DNA of 58,318 nucleotides from Clostridiales bacterium (GTDB lineage: Bacteria > Bacillota > Clostridia > Christensenellales > Aristaeellaceae). Position 1 is the first letter of the stretch, and each line of letters begins with the position of its first letter. Of this stretch, positions 17,052-26,181 are shown piece by piece. The stretch is taken from contig SVGU01000007.1 of the NCBI GenBank assembly GCA_015056155.1, forward strand, positions 1-58,318, read 5' to 3'. The notes under the pieces were generated by a model. The model searched no databases and was not told the origin of the DNA. It worked only from the letters and a program-made list of their open reading frames with translations. The position numbers were made by a program, and so were the translations under genes.

Positions 17052-17834
17052 ATGCCGCTGTACACCGCAGTGATCGACCGGCCGCTGGGGTCGCGTCATC
17101 CGAAGCACCCCGATCTTCTCTATCGCGTCAACTACGGCTATGTCCCCGGCGTTCCGGCGGCAGACGGGGACGACCAGGACGTGTATGTCCTGGGGGTGGA
17201 GGAGCCGCTGACGACCTTCACGGGCGAACTCATCGCCGTCATCCGCCGCCGGGACGATGTGGAGGACAAATGGGTGCTTGCGCCCCGGGGCATGCGCTTC
17301 ACGGCGGAGGAGATCATGGCGCAGGTGCATTTTCAGGAGCAGTACTTCGATTCGTACTGCGTGCCGGACGACGCGCCGCTTCTCATCCGCCGGGCGGATG
17401 CGGACTGCATGGACGCGGCCCTGGCCATCCGCGCGGAATGCCTGCGGGAGGTGGGCTCCTTTCCGCCGGAGCATGCGTTTGCGCCGGAATTCATGGAGGA
17501 AACGCGCCGCTTTCTCATCGAGGCGGACCAGACGACGCTGATGGTCATGAACGGGGAGACGCCGGTCGCCTGCGCGACGCTGTGCTACAAGCGCTGCATC
17601 CCCACGCCGGGTCACCCGACTGGGCGGCGGGCGCATCTGATGAACGTCTACACCGCGCCGGGATACCGCCGGCGGGGACTGGCGCGGCGGCTGCTGACGC
17701 TGCTGCAGCGGGAGGCGGAGGCGCGGGGCGTGACGGAGATCACCCTGGACGCCACGGAGGACGGCCGCAGGCTCTACGAAAGCATGGGCTACGCGGCCAG
17801 CGACGAAGCGATGTTTCTGGACGTGGGAAGGTAA
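17052..17834 (+). CDS. Inorganic pyrophosphatase-like domain fused to GNAT acetyltransferase
   Basis: 260 aa. Residues 1-110 match a short clostridial family annotated as inorganic pyrophosphatase: VIDRPLGSRHPKHPDLLYRV, NYGYVPG, DGDDQDVYVLGV, DVEDKWVLAP and VHFQEQYFDSYC. Residues 115-260 are a GNAT N-acetyltransferase with HLMNVYTAPGYRRRGLARRL (acetyl-CoA loop) and LYESMGY. The two halves are normally separate genes. The substrate is unknown. ATG 17052 is chosen because GGAGGG lies 6 nt upstream. It is 51 nt behind the Fe-S/TlpA gene. Confidence 0.82.
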   Translation: MPLYTAVIDRPLGSRHPKHPDLLYRVNYGYVPGVPAADGDDQDVYVLGVEEPLTTFTGELIAVIRRRDDVEDKWVLAPRGMRFTAEEIMAQVHFQEQYFDSYCVPDDAPLLIRRADADCMDAALAIRAECLREVGSFPPEHAFAPEFMEETRRFLIEADQTTLMVMNGETPVACATLCYKRCIPTPGHPTGRRAHLMNVYTAPGYRRRGLARRLLTLLQREAEARGVTEITLDATEDGRRLYESMGYAASDEAMFLDVGR

Positions 17835-17840
17835 GGAAAG

Positions 17841-18566
17841 ATGGATATCATTCTGTGGATGCTGGCCGTGCTGGTCGGCTATTTCGTCAAGGGCATCGCG
17901 GGCATCGGCAACACGCTGGTGGTGACCGCCGCGATGGCCTATACCCGCACGAATGCGGAAATCACGCCGGTGGAGCTGCTGCTGTGCGTGCCGACCAATT
18001 TGCTGCTGGCGTGGCAGAACCGCCGGCACATCGACTGGCGTCTGGCCTTCCCGCCGCTGATGATGGTGCTGGCGGGGGACGTCGTGGGCGTGCTGCTGCT
18101 CAAGAACGTCAATGTGGACTCGCTGAAGGTGGTCTTCGGCGTGGTGCTGATCGTGCTGGGGATGGAGATGCTCTGGCGCGAGCTCCGGGGCGTGGCGGAG
18201 AAGAAGGCGCATCCGGCGGTGCTGGCGGCGCTGGGGCTTTCCGCGGGCGTGCTCTGCGGCCTCTTCGGCGCAGGGGCGCTGCTGGCGGCCTATTTCGCCC
18301 GTGTCACGCGGGACGACAAGGTGTACAAGGGCAGCATGTGCATGATCTTCGCGGCGGAGAACATCTTCCGCGTCGTGATGTGCATGGCGACGGGGCTTCT
18401 GACGGTGGAGACGATGAAGATCGCGGCTATCCTCGCCGTGCCGATGCTGGCGGGCCTCTTCGCGGGCATGAAGCTCTCCGGGCGCATGAATGCCCGGACG
18501 ATGCGGCTGGTCATCATCGGAATGCTGATGCTGTCCGGCGTGCCGCTGCTGCTGACGAATCTGTGA
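17841..18566 (+). CDS. TauE/SafE-family membrane transporter
   Basis: 241 aa with 7-8 hydrophobic helices. The N-terminal GYFVKGIAGIGNTLVV and the internal repeat ALGLSAGVLCGLFGAGALLAAYF are the two related TauE/SafE (DUF81) signatures. The family exports or imports sulfur-containing organic anions such as sulfite or sulfoacetate, and many members are uncharacterised. It begins 6 nt after the PPase-GNAT gene, so it is in the same operon. Confidence 0.9.
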   Translation: MDIILWMLAVLVGYFVKGIAGIGNTLVVTAAMAYTRTNAEITPVELLLCVPTNLLLAWQNRRHIDWRLAFPPLMMVLAGDVVGVLLLKNVNVDSLKVVFGVVLIVLGMEMLWRELRGVAEKKAHPAVLAALGLSAGVLCGLFGAGALLAAYFARVTRDDKVYKGSMCMIFAAENIFRVVMCMATGLLTVETMKIAAILAVPMLAGLFAGMKLSGRMNARTMRLVIIGMLMLSGVPLLLTNL

Positions 18567-18622
18567 TACGGCAGCCGGAGTCCCCTGCGGCTTAACGACA
18601 TTGATGCAAAGGAATGATCCGG

Positions 18623-19045
18623 ATGACGACACCCTACATTCACCGCGTCCATTATTACGAGACGGACCGCATGGGCGTGACGCACCACTCCAACTACATC
18701 CGCATGATGGAGGAGGCCCGGGTGGACTTCATGGAGCAGCTGGGCTGGCCCTATGCGCGCATGGAGGAGCTGGGCGTGATGTCGCCGGTGACGGCGGTGA
18801 ACCTGAAATACCACGCGCCCACGACCTTCGACGACCGGGTGGAGGTGCAGGTCCGGGTGAAGGCCTTCGACGGCGTGCGCCTGACCATCGGCTACACCAT
18901 GACGAAGCTGGGCGACGCGCCCGTAATGGTGCTCAGCGGCGAATCGGAGCATGTGTTCCTGAATGCGCAGGGGCGGTTCGTGCGGCTGAAAAGGGAGCTG
19001 CCGGACTTCCACCGGCTGCTGACGGAGCTGGCGGAGGAGGCGTGA
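18623..19045 (+). CDS. Hot-dog fold acyl-CoA thioesterase (YbgC/4HBT type)
   Basis: 140 aa, standard for the family. VHYYETDRMGVTHHSNYIRM contains the catalytic Asp and the GV-x-HHSNY pattern of 4-hydroxybenzoyl-CoA thioesterase/YbgC proteins. They hydrolyse short or medium acyl-CoA thioesters in the cytoplasm. ATG 18623 (MTTPY) is preferred over 18614 because AAAGGA then lies about 9 nt upstream rather than touching the start. Confidence 0.88.
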   Translation: MTTPYIHRVHYYETDRMGVTHHSNYIRMMEEARVDFMEQLGWPYARMEELGVMSPVTAVNLKYHAPTTFDDRVEVQVRVKAFDGVRLTIGYTMTKLGDAPVMVLSGESEHVFLNAQGRFVRLKRELPDFHRLLTELAEEA

Positions 19046-19184
19046 CGGCCGCATCCCTTTGCATATCAAAGGGAATCCTCAGGGAGGAAAGAGGGGTTCG
19101 GGCTTCCGGCGGCGAATTGATACAGGTGCCGGCTGTTATTTCATGATGCGCCGGTCAGGAAACGAAACAGTTGAGGTTATTGAT

Positions 19185-20591
19185 ATGAGCGAAGCAAAGC
19201 AGATCGGCGTGCTGGGCGCAGGCACATGGGGCATGGCGCTGGCACGGCTGCTGTATATGAATGGTCATGGGGTGACGGTGTGGTCGGCGCTGCCGGAGGA
19301 GATCGAGCGCCTGTCGGCCACCCGGATGCACCCCAACCTGCCCGGCATGACGGTGCCGGAGGAGATCGGATTTACCACGGAGCTGGAAACGGCCTGCCGG
19401 GGCAAGGATATCCTGCTGTTTGCCGTGCCGTCGGTGTTCGTGCGCCAGACGGCGCGGAAGGCGGCCCCCTTTATGCCGGACGGGCAGATCATCGTGGACG
19501 TGGCCAAGGGCATCGAGCCGGACACGCTGCTGACGATGACGGAGGTGATCCGGGAGGAGGTCTGCCGCGACGGCCGTCACGGCAACGTGAAGCTGGTCGC
19601 GCTTTCCGGCCCCACCCACGCCGAGGAGGTCGCGCTGGACATGCCCACCTCCATCGTGTCCGCCTGCCAGGACATGGAGGTGGCGGAGCTGGTGCAGGAC
19701 GTGTTCATGCAGAGCCTGCGGGACAGTGCCTCCTGCATGCGCACGTACACCAATTCGGACGTGCTGGGCGTGGAGCTGTGCGGCGCGCTGAAGAACATCG
19801 TGGCGCTGGCGGCGGGCATTTCGACGGGTCTTGGCTACGGCGACAACGCGAAGGCGGCGCTCATCACCCGCGGCATGGCGGAGATCACCCGTCTGGGCCT
19901 GGCGATGGGCTGCTCGGAGCAGACCTTCGGCGGTCTGGCGGGTATCGGCGACCTGATCGTGACCGCGACCTCCCAGCACAGCCGCAACAACCACTGCGGC
20001 GTCCTGCTGGGGCAGGGGATGAAGGCGGAGGACGCCATCCGCGAGGTCGGCATGGTGGTGGAGGGCGTCAACGCCCTGCCTGCCGCGATGCAGCTGGCGG
20101 AACGCTTCGGGGTGGATATGCCCATCGTCACCGGCGTGAACGCGGTGGTGCAGGGGCTGATGTCGCCGGCGGACATGGGCAATGCGCTCATGACCCGCGA
20201 CAAGACCCGCGAGGTGGACCAGAAGGACATGAACGCCCGCTTCCACAGCGCGCTGATGCGCCGCCGCATGCATGGGGAGACGCGGCGCGTGATGGTGGCC
20301 GGCACCTTCCCGATGCTGACGTACGAGGAGATCGCGTGGCTCAAGAGCGCCAAGGAGCTGGGCACGTGGCTGGCGGTGGCGCTGGTGGACGACGGCGACG
20401 AGAAGAAGCTCGCCGAGCGCACGGCGACGCTGTCCGCGCTGCGCTGCGTGGACCGTGTGATCCCGGTGAAGAATTGGGAGGCGCTGGCGGAGGCGATGCA
20501 GGCGCTGCGCATCGACGTGATGGCTGTGCGTACCTGGCAGGCGGAGCAGTTCGACGGCCGGGAGCTGAATGCCGAGGTCATCGTGCTCTGA
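19185..20591 (+). CDS. gpsA: Glycerol-3-phosphate dehydrogenase with TagD-like C-terminal domain
   Basis: 468 aa, about 130 longer than normal GpsA. Residues 1-335 are a complete NAD(P)-dependent G3P dehydrogenase: GVLGAGTWGMAL, FAVPSVFVRQ, LSGPTHAEEVA, catalytic Lys in CGALKNIVALAAGI, and GLAGIGDLIVTATSQHSRN. It supplies sn-glycerol-3-phosphate for lipids. Residues 366-468 resemble glycerol-3-phosphate cytidylyltransferase (TagD): VMVAGTFPMLTYEEIAWLKS, VALVDD and CVDRVIPVKNWE line up with the TagD pattern. The catalytic histidines of the HxGH motif are replaced (LTYEEI for LHYGHI), and the later RTxGxST motif is absent, so this part is probably non-catalytic. Start is set by GAGG 9 nt upstream. 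Confidence 0.92.
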   Translation: MSEAKQIGVLGAGTWGMALARLLYMNGHGVTVWSALPEEIERLSATRMHPNLPGMTVPEEIGFTTELETACRGKDILLFAVPSVFVRQTARKAAPFMPDGQIIVDVAKGIEPDTLLTMTEVIREEVCRDGRHGNVKLVALSGPTHAEEVALDMPTSIVSACQDMEVAELVQDVFMQSLRDSASCMRTYTNSDVLGVELCGALKNIVALAAGISTGLGYGDNAKAALITRGMAEITRLGLAMGCSEQTFGGLAGIGDLIVTATSQHSRNNHCGVLLGQGMKAEDAIREVGMVVEGVNALPAAMQLAERFGVDMPIVTGVNAVVQGLMSPADMGNALMTRDKTREVDQKDMNARFHSALMRRRMHGETRRVMVAGTFPMLTYEEIAWLKSAKELGTWLAVALVDDGDEKKLAERTATLSALRCVDRVIPVKNWEALAEAMQALRIDVMAVRTWQAEQFDGRELNAEVIVL

Positions 20592-20708
20592 GGTTTCACA
20601 TTTCGCAAACATTTTTTCAGCAATCCGGAAACATCCGCCTGCTAAGATCATATCGTCAGGGCGATGCTCCCTGCAAGGCAGGACGACGATGTGAAGGAGT
20701 GCAGCAAG

Positions 20709-21053
20709 ATGGCGAAGAGCAAGCTGGTCGAGACGAATGTGAAGATGGCAGAGAAGGTTTCCGAGGGCTTGAGGAAGATCGAGGACGGCGTTACGGACGG
20801 ATACCGCAAGATCGAGGACGGCGTGGTCGGCGGCTTCGGGAAGATTGTGGACGGCTTCGTGGACAAGTTCCTGGCCCGTGAGGGCGAAACGGTCGGGGAG
20901 GCGCGGGCACGGCTGGCGCAGGAGCAGAAGGTGCGCGAGGAGGCCTGCAGGGCCGAAATGGAGAAGCGTGCCGAAATGCAGCGGCAGCAGCTGGAAAAGG
21001 CGCAGGCGCTGGGCCGGGTGCAGATCGGCCAGCCGGAGATCCCCCACAAGTAA
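20709..21053 (+). CDS. Small repetitive charged protein (KIEDGV repeats)
   Basis: 114 aa with no membrane segment. Residues 20-60 repeat an 11-14 residue unit (LRKIEDGVTDGY, YRKIEDGVVGGF, FGKIVDGFVDKF) predicted to form an amphipathic helix. A highly charged helical tail follows (ARLAQEQKVREEACRAEMEK). Similar small proteins occur in Clostridia without an assigned function. It is preceded by AAGGAGTG and followed by its own terminator, so it is probably transcribed alone. Confidence 0.75.
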   Translation: MAKSKLVETNVKMAEKVSEGLRKIEDGVTDGYRKIEDGVVGGFGKIVDGFVDKFLAREGETVGEARARLAQEQKVREEACRAEMEKRAEMQRQQLEKAQALGRVQIGQPEIPHK

Positions 21054-21064
21054 ACAGCATGTAC

Positions 21065-21101
21065 GGTTCCCGGCGGTCAGGCGCTGCCGGGAGCCTTATT
21101 T
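21065..21101 (+). terminator. Terminator of the small repetitive protein gene
   Basis: GGTTCCCGGC pairs with GCCGGGAGCC (wobbles included), followed by TTATTT. Confidence 0.7.
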
Positions 21102-21125
21102 GCCGGGGAAATGCTTTCCGCCCCC

Positions 21126-21154
21126 TTGACGGCGGGGATGGTATCTGCTACTAT
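21126..21154 (+). promoter_or_regulatory. Promoter of the MATE transporter gene
   Basis: TTGACG (21126-21131), 17-nt spacer, TACTAT (21149-21154). Confidence 0.72.
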
Positions 21155-21222
21155 ACTGCATTGGCGTGAAAATGGTTTCATGCATCCGGCCGACGACGGC
21201 CAAAGGAAAGGCGGAGCTCCCT

Positions 21223-22614
21223 ATGCAGCAGGAAAGAAGCAGAATGCTCGGCGAAATGCCGATGAAGAAACTCGTTCCCACCATCGCGGTGCCGATCATG
21301 ATCTCCATGCTCGTGCAGGCGCTGTATAATATCGTAGACAGCTATTTCGTCGCCCAGTATTCCGCCACGGCGCTGAGCGCGGTGAACCTGGCGTACCCGC
21401 TGCAGATGCTGATGATCGCGCTGTCCACCGGCATGGGCACGGGTGTGAACAGCGTCATCAGCCGCCGCCTGGGCGAGAAGAACGGCCCGGAGGCGCGCCG
21501 CGCGGCGATGAATGGCCTGTTCGTCGAGGGCTGCGGATGGCTGCTGTTCGTGGTGGTCGGCCTGTTTGTGTCGCGGCCCTTTATCGCGGCCTTCACCGAC
21601 GATGCGCAGCTGATCGCAGAGGGCTCGGATTACCTGACCATCGTCTGCACCTGCTCCGTCGGCCTCTTCGGCGCGATCACCATGGAGCGCATGCTGCAGG
21701 CCTCCGGCAACACGATGGCCTCCATGATCACCCAGCTGGCGGGTGCGTTGGTCAACATCGCGCTGGATCCGGTGTTCATTTTTGTGTTTGACATGGGCGT
21801 GGTCGGCGCGGCGGTGGCGACGGTGATCGGCCAGATCGCGTCCTTCCTGCTGGGCTTTGTCCTCAACCAGAAGTTCAACGCGGAGCTCCGGCTGCGCTGG
21901 GATCATTTCCGCCCGGATCTGCGCATCATCCGCAGCATCTTCGTCGTGGGCTTCCCGGCGACGGTCGCCCAGGCGATCTCCTTCGTCCTGAACGTGGCGA
22001 TGAACGCGCTGCTCATGGGCTTCAGCACCGCGGCGATGAACGTGCTGGGCGTGTACTTCAAGCTGCAGTCCTTCATCTTCATGCCGGTCTTCGGCCTGAC
22101 CAACGGCATGGTGCCCATCGTGGGCTACAACTACGGCGCCCGCAGCCGCAAGCGCGTCTATGAGTGTGTGAAGGTGTCCCTGGCGTGGGCGATGACGATC
22201 ATGTTCCTGGGTATGGTGCTGTTCCTGGCGGCGCCGGAGTTCCTGATGGGCCTGTTCGACAAGGGCAGCGAGGCGGCGGCCGACCTGGCGGACGAGGCGA
22301 AGTTCGGCAGCATGGTGCAGATCGGCAGCGTCGCGCTGCGCGTCATCTCCAGCCACTTCCTGCTCGCTGCGGCGGGCATCACCCTGTCGACCGTCTTCCA
22401 GGCGGTGGGCAAGGGCAATTACAGCCTGATCATGAGCCTGTGCCGGCAGATCGTGGTGCTGCTGCCTGCGGCGTGGCTGCTGTCGAAGATCAGCCTGAAC
22501 GCCGTGTGGTGGGCGTTCCTGATCGCGGAGGCGGCGTCGCTGACGATCTGCCTGATCCTCTTTGTCCGGTGCGACCGGAAGCTGCTGCGTCCGCTGGATG
22601 CACAGAACAGCTGA
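21223..22614 (+). CDS. MATE-family efflux transporter
   Basis: 463 aa with about 12 membrane helices in two MatE repeats. The first opens with PIMISMLVQALYNIVDSYFV and SAVNLAYPLQM, typical of NorM/DinF-like MATE proteins. The second begins near FVVGFPATVAQAISF. These antiporters use Na+ or H+ gradients to expel drugs or metabolites. GGCGGAG lies 7 nt before ATG 21223. An upstream in-frame ATG at 21166 lacks a site. A hairpin without T run (22623-22654) follows the gene. Confidence 0.93.
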   Translation: MQQERSRMLGEMPMKKLVPTIAVPIMISMLVQALYNIVDSYFVAQYSATALSAVNLAYPLQMLMIALSTGMGTGVNSVISRRLGEKNGPEARRAAMNGLFVEGCGWLLFVVVGLFVSRPFIAAFTDDAQLIAEGSDYLTIVCTCSVGLFGAITMERMLQASGNTMASMITQLAGALVNIALDPVFIFVFDMGVVGAAVATVIGQIASFLLGFVLNQKFNAELRLRWDHFRPDLRIIRSIFVVGFPATVAQAISFVLNVAMNALLMGFSTAAMNVLGVYFKLQSFIFMPVFGLTNGMVPIVGYNYGARSRKRVYECVKVSLAWAMTIMFLGMVLFLAAPEFLMGLFDKGSEAAADLADEAKFGSMVQIGSVALRVISSHFLLAAAGITLSTVFQAVGKGNYSLIMSLCRQIVVLLPAAWLLSKISLNAVWWAFLIAEAASLTICLILFVRCDRKLLRPLDAQNS

Positions 22615-22746
22615 ATATGAACCGGCCCGGAGGCGTGACGAAGCGCTTCCGGGCTGTCTGCATGCTGGGATCGTTTACAACTTGCTGGAAGAACGGGACG
22701 GCGTGCTTCGTTATGTAGGCAAAGCGGTTTTCAGGGAGGATGGATT

Positions 22747-24420
22747 GTGAAGAAGCTGTGGATAACTTTTTTGCTGCTGGCGAGCCTGCCTGTGCTGGCG
22801 CTGGCGGATGCGGTCCCCGCGCCTGTCCGGGCGATGCTGGAGGAATATCATGGCGGCCTGATGCAGACGGACTATATCGGCTTCACGCTGCCGGACGGCC
22901 GGGAGGCGGGCTTTGCCATCACGGGCGGATACAGCCTGGAGGGCGTGGAGAAGGCCGGGGACGGCTGGCAATACACGCTGATGACCCATGTCATGACGGA
23001 AATGCGTCCGGCGCATTTCGAGCGCCCGGCGGGGACGGAGTATGCCTTCGCGATCGTATCGGAGGACGGGCGCAGCCGCCTGGAATACCGGTTTGACGGG
23101 GAGGAATTCCGCCTGGCCGGCTGGCGCTTCCCGGATGCTCCGCCGGTCGGGATCGCGGGCGATCTCCTGCGCTACGACCTGGGCACGCACACGGAGGAGG
23201 TCGTGCTGCCCGGCGGCGCGACGCAGCATCCGTGGCAGATGGAGGAGTTGCCCCTCACGCCGGCGCGCGCGCGGGAGCTGGCGGCCATCACGCAGGAAAA
23301 CGTGGCAGACCTGTACCCCGGCTACACCCTGCGCGGGTATACCGCCTACAACACCGGGACGGCGGCGGATGCGGCGTACAGCCGCGTCACGGACGGGCAG
23401 CTGCACATCCGCCGGGTCGGCTTTCTGGCCGGTGGCACGGCGCGGGTCACGGACTGCCTGCCGGTGCCCCTGTCGGAGGGGCTGCTCAGGCGGTTGCAGA
23501 CCGAGCCCTTTGAGACGCTGATCTGCTGCATGGCCGGCAGCGGCACTTTCCTGACGCAGGACGCCTTCGACCGGGAGCGCCTCGCGCTGTCGGCAGACGC
23601 GGTGCTTTTGGACAGCGAGGTGCAGGAGAAGAGCGTCATCGCCCTGGCGGAGGAGGACGGCGTGCGCCGCCTGTACGTCTGGGAGTGCGGGGCGGAGGGC
23701 TATGCCACCCGCAGGACGCTGCCGCTGCCGCAGGACGCATCGGCGGATCTGTTCCACGCCGGGGACGGCGAGGTGCAGCTTGAATGGAACGGGCAGGAGA
23801 GCGAGGCGTGCTTCCGGCGCGCCGCGGACGGCAGCTGGCTGCTGCAGTGGCTGTCGGATTACAGCGCATCGGGCGACCGGCACCTGTCTGCCTGCGCCTT
23901 TGGTGTGTGGGAGTATGGGCCCGACGGCGAGGAGGTCCTCCGGGTGGGCACGCTGGCGGGCCGCAGCCTCTTTGAGGCCGACCTGACGACCCTGACCGCC
24001 GGGGAGGCGCGTCTGGACCGCACCGGCTGGGCGGTGGTGAACAACCCCGACCCGGCGGACCGGCTGCACCTGCGCACGGAGCCCACGCGCAGCAGCCGCT
24101 CGCAGGGAAAACTGTACAACGGCACGCCCCTGCTCGTCCTGGGCAGCCGGGGCGGCTGGACGAAGGTGCAGCTGGGCCTTGGCACCAGTGCCCGCGTGGG
24201 CTGGATGATGACGGAATACCTCGCCTTTGGGGACGATATGGACCGGGTGAAGGCGGTCTGGCCGCAGCTGTGTTTCCGGGAGGAATATGAGGACAGCAAC
24301 CGTCTGGACGGCGGCTTCCGGGTCGTCGGCGTGGAGGGGGACGTGCAGTACCTCCTCCTGGGCGATGACGGCGAGGTGATGTATGTCCCGCAGCACTGGC
24401 TGTGGGAGGGTAACGGCTGA
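22747..24420 (+). CDS. Secreted protein with C-terminal bacterial SH3 domain
   Basis: 557 aa with a signal peptide (MKKLWITFLLLASLPVLALA). Residues 25-410 are not recognised. A bacterial SH3 (SH3_3) domain lies at about 430-500: LHLRTEPTRSSRSQGKLYNG, TPLLVLGSRGGWTKVQLG and VGWMMTEYL. Such domains usually bind cell-wall peptides, so the protein is probably wall-associated. The start is GTG with GGAGGA 6 nt upstream. It stands alone before a bidirectional terminator. Confidence 0.8.
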   Translation: MKKLWITFLLLASLPVLALADAVPAPVRAMLEEYHGGLMQTDYIGFTLPDGREAGFAITGGYSLEGVEKAGDGWQYTLMTHVMTEMRPAHFERPAGTEYAFAIVSEDGRSRLEYRFDGEEFRLAGWRFPDAPPVGIAGDLLRYDLGTHTEEVVLPGGATQHPWQMEELPLTPARARELAAITQENVADLYPGYTLRGYTAYNTGTAADAAYSRVTDGQLHIRRVGFLAGGTARVTDCLPVPLSEGLLRRLQTEPFETLICCMAGSGTFLTQDAFDRERLALSADAVLLDSEVQEKSVIALAEEDGVRRLYVWECGAEGYATRRTLPLPQDASADLFHAGDGEVQLEWNGQESEACFRRAADGSWLLQWLSDYSASGDRHLSACAFGVWEYGPDGEEVLRVGTLAGRSLFEADLTTLTAGEARLDRTGWAVVNNPDPADRLHLRTEPTRSSRSQGKLYNGTPLLVLGSRGGWTKVQLGLGTSARVGWMMTEYLAFGDDMDRVKAVWPQLCFREEYEDSNRLDGGFRVVGVEGDVQYLLLGDDGEVMYVPQHWLWEGNG

Positions 24421-24421
24421 C

Positions 24422-24462
24422 AAAACCGGAGGTCCGCGCGTCTTGCGTGAGCCTCCGGTTTT
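24422..24462. terminator. Bidirectional terminator between convergent genes
   Basis: AAAACCGGAGG pairs with CCTCCGGTTTT, so each strand ends in a T run. It serves both the SH3 gene and the radical SAM gene. Confidence 0.9.
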
Positions 24463-24474
24463 CGCTTTGTTCGG

Positions 24475-26142
24475 TTATGGCTCGATGGTCTGCACCTCGC
24501 CGCGCTGCGTGACGGGGTGCTTTTCCGTCCAGACGGCGATGGCGGCGCGCCCGTCGGTCAGCAGCGCCGCGCGGGGATGGCGGTGCTCCGGGTTCTGCCC
24601 GCGGTATGCCCGGACGACGCTCTTCAGCCGCGCCGCGTCGGGCAGGCACAGGAAGGGCGGCAGGTAGCCGGTGTTGTCCGTGGCGAGGCGGTCGAGCACC
24701 ATCGCGTCGCGCAGCGCATCCCCCGGGACGCCCAGGGACAGCAGCGTGTCGTGCACCATGCGGGTCAGCGCGTCCAGACTCCAGCGGCCGCGCTTCTGTG
24801 CCATGCGGCTGCCCAGCAGCAGGTACAGCTCGAAGGGCCGCATGCCCGTGTGCGTCAGGACGAGCTCCTCCGCCAGGGTGAAGCGGCCGCTGTTGTGGAT
24901 GCGCTCCACCGCCTCGGCGGCGTCGTGCAGGCGGCGCAGCTCCGCATAGGTGATCCACGGGGTCGAAAGGATCTCGTAGGGCGGGTCGGGGGCGTAGCGC
25001 TGGCCCCAGTCGCTCTCGCGCAGGCGGCTGCCGTGGATCAGTTTCAGGAAGCCCAGCTGCAGCTGGTGGGGCCGGAGCGAGAAGGCGAGGTCGAAGCTCT
25101 GCCCGAAGGTCGCGAAGTCCTCCTGGGGCAGTCCGGCGATCAGGTCGATGTGCAGGTGGACATTCCCGGGGGCGAGGATGCGGCGGACGTGGTCGACCAG
25201 GCGCGCCATGTCCGTATGGCGGTCGCAGGCGTCCAGCGTCGGTGCGTGGAAGGACTGCAGCCCCGCTTCCATCTGGAACAGCCCGGCCGGCGCGGAGGCC
25301 AGCAGGTCGAGGGTCTCGTCGTCGAACAGGTCGGCGGCGACCTCGAAATGGTAGCAGACTGCGCCGAGCTCCCCGCGCTGCCGGGCGCCGATCAGCCCCC
25401 GCAGGAGGAACTTCGTCCGCTCCCGGTGGCAGTTGAAGGTGCGGTCGATGAGCTTCACCGTGTCGCAGCCGCTTCTCCCGAGGCGGATGAGCAGCGCGAG
25501 CGCATCCTGCTGCGGCATGAACTGCACCGAGCGGTCGCATTCGCTGCCGCTGAGGCAGAAGGCGCAGGAGAACGGGCAGCCGCGCGAGGTCTCCACATAG
25601 GCCATGCGGCCGTTCAGGGCGGTCTGCCAGCGGCCGTCGTACAGGTCCGCGCGGGGGGCGGGCGCAGCCGCCGGGGCGGTGACGTGCAGGCCGCTTCCGG
25701 TGCGGAAGCACACGCCGGGGATCGCCGAGGGGTCGCCGCCCTCCGCCAGGCAGCGCAGCAGGGCGGGCAGGCTTTCCTCGCCCGCGCCGCGCAGCAGATA
25801 ATCGACGGGCGCCTCGCGGAAGGTCTCATCCACCGAGAAGGTCGCCTCCGGGCCGCCGATGAGGACGGTCATCTCCGGGTGCAGCGCCTTGACGCGCCGG
25901 ATGAGCCGCAGGGCGCACTCCCGGTTCCAGATGTAGAGCGATATGCCCAGCACATCCGGTGCGGTGGCGATCACGGCGGCGAGCAGGTCCTCCTGCGTGT
26001 CGTTGATGTTCAGGTCGCAGATAGTGACCTGCGCGCCGGGCAGGGCTTCCTCCACGGCGGCCTTGAGGCAGAAGGGGGCCAGGGGCATGTGGATGTACTG
26101 GCTGGCCAGGCCGGTCAGCGTCAGGCGAAGGGGTCTGGACAT
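24475..26142 (-). CDS. B12-binding/radical SAM protein with DUF4080-type C-terminus
   Basis: 555 aa. The N-terminal 130 residues look like a cobalamin-binding Rossmann domain (LTGLASQYIHMPLAP, VLGISLYIWN, VLIGGPEATF). The radical SAM core carries the CxxxCxxC motif in ETSRGCPFSCAFCLSG (about residue 195), and LIAGLPQEDF and QMEAGLQSF are typical of the B12-radical SAM group. The C-terminal 150 residues match the DUF4080 type. The reaction is unknown. It is transcribed divergently from the RsuA operon, sharing a -35 box with it. Confidence 0.9.
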   Translation of the reverse strand: MSRPLRLTLTGLASQYIHMPLAPFCLKAAVEEALPGAQVTICDLNINDTQEDLLAAVIATAPDVLGISLYIWNRECALRLIRRVKALHPEMTVLIGGPEATFSVDETFREAPVDYLLRGAGEESLPALLRCLAEGGDPSAIPGVCFRTGSGLHVTAPAAAPAPRADLYDGRWQTALNGRMAYVETSRGCPFSCAFCLSGSECDRSVQFMPQQDALALLIRLGRSGCDTVKLIDRTFNCHRERTKFLLRGLIGARQRGELGAVCYHFEVAADLFDDETLDLLASAPAGLFQMEAGLQSFHAPTLDACDRHTDMARLVDHVRRILAPGNVHLHIDLIAGLPQEDFATFGQSFDLAFSLRPHQLQLGFLKLIHGSRLRESDWGQRYAPDPPYEILSTPWITYAELRRLHDAAEAVERIHNSGRFTLAEELVLTHTGMRPFELYLLLGSRMAQKRGRWSLDALTRMVHDTLLSLGVPGDALRDAMVLDRLATDNTGYLPPFLCLPDAARLKSVVRAYRGQNPEHRHPRAALLTDGRAAIAVWTEKHPVTQRGEVQTIEP

Positions 26143-26181
26143 GGCGATCCTCCGGTGATCTGGGTGTTTTTTCTCTGAAAC

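Noticed and set aside
15507-18632. A 1041-codon minus-strand frame opposite the Fe-S/TlpA, PPase-GNAT and TauE genes
   Set aside because: His/Arg/Gln-rich low-complexity translation typical of antisense frames; the plus-strand genes carry clear domains.
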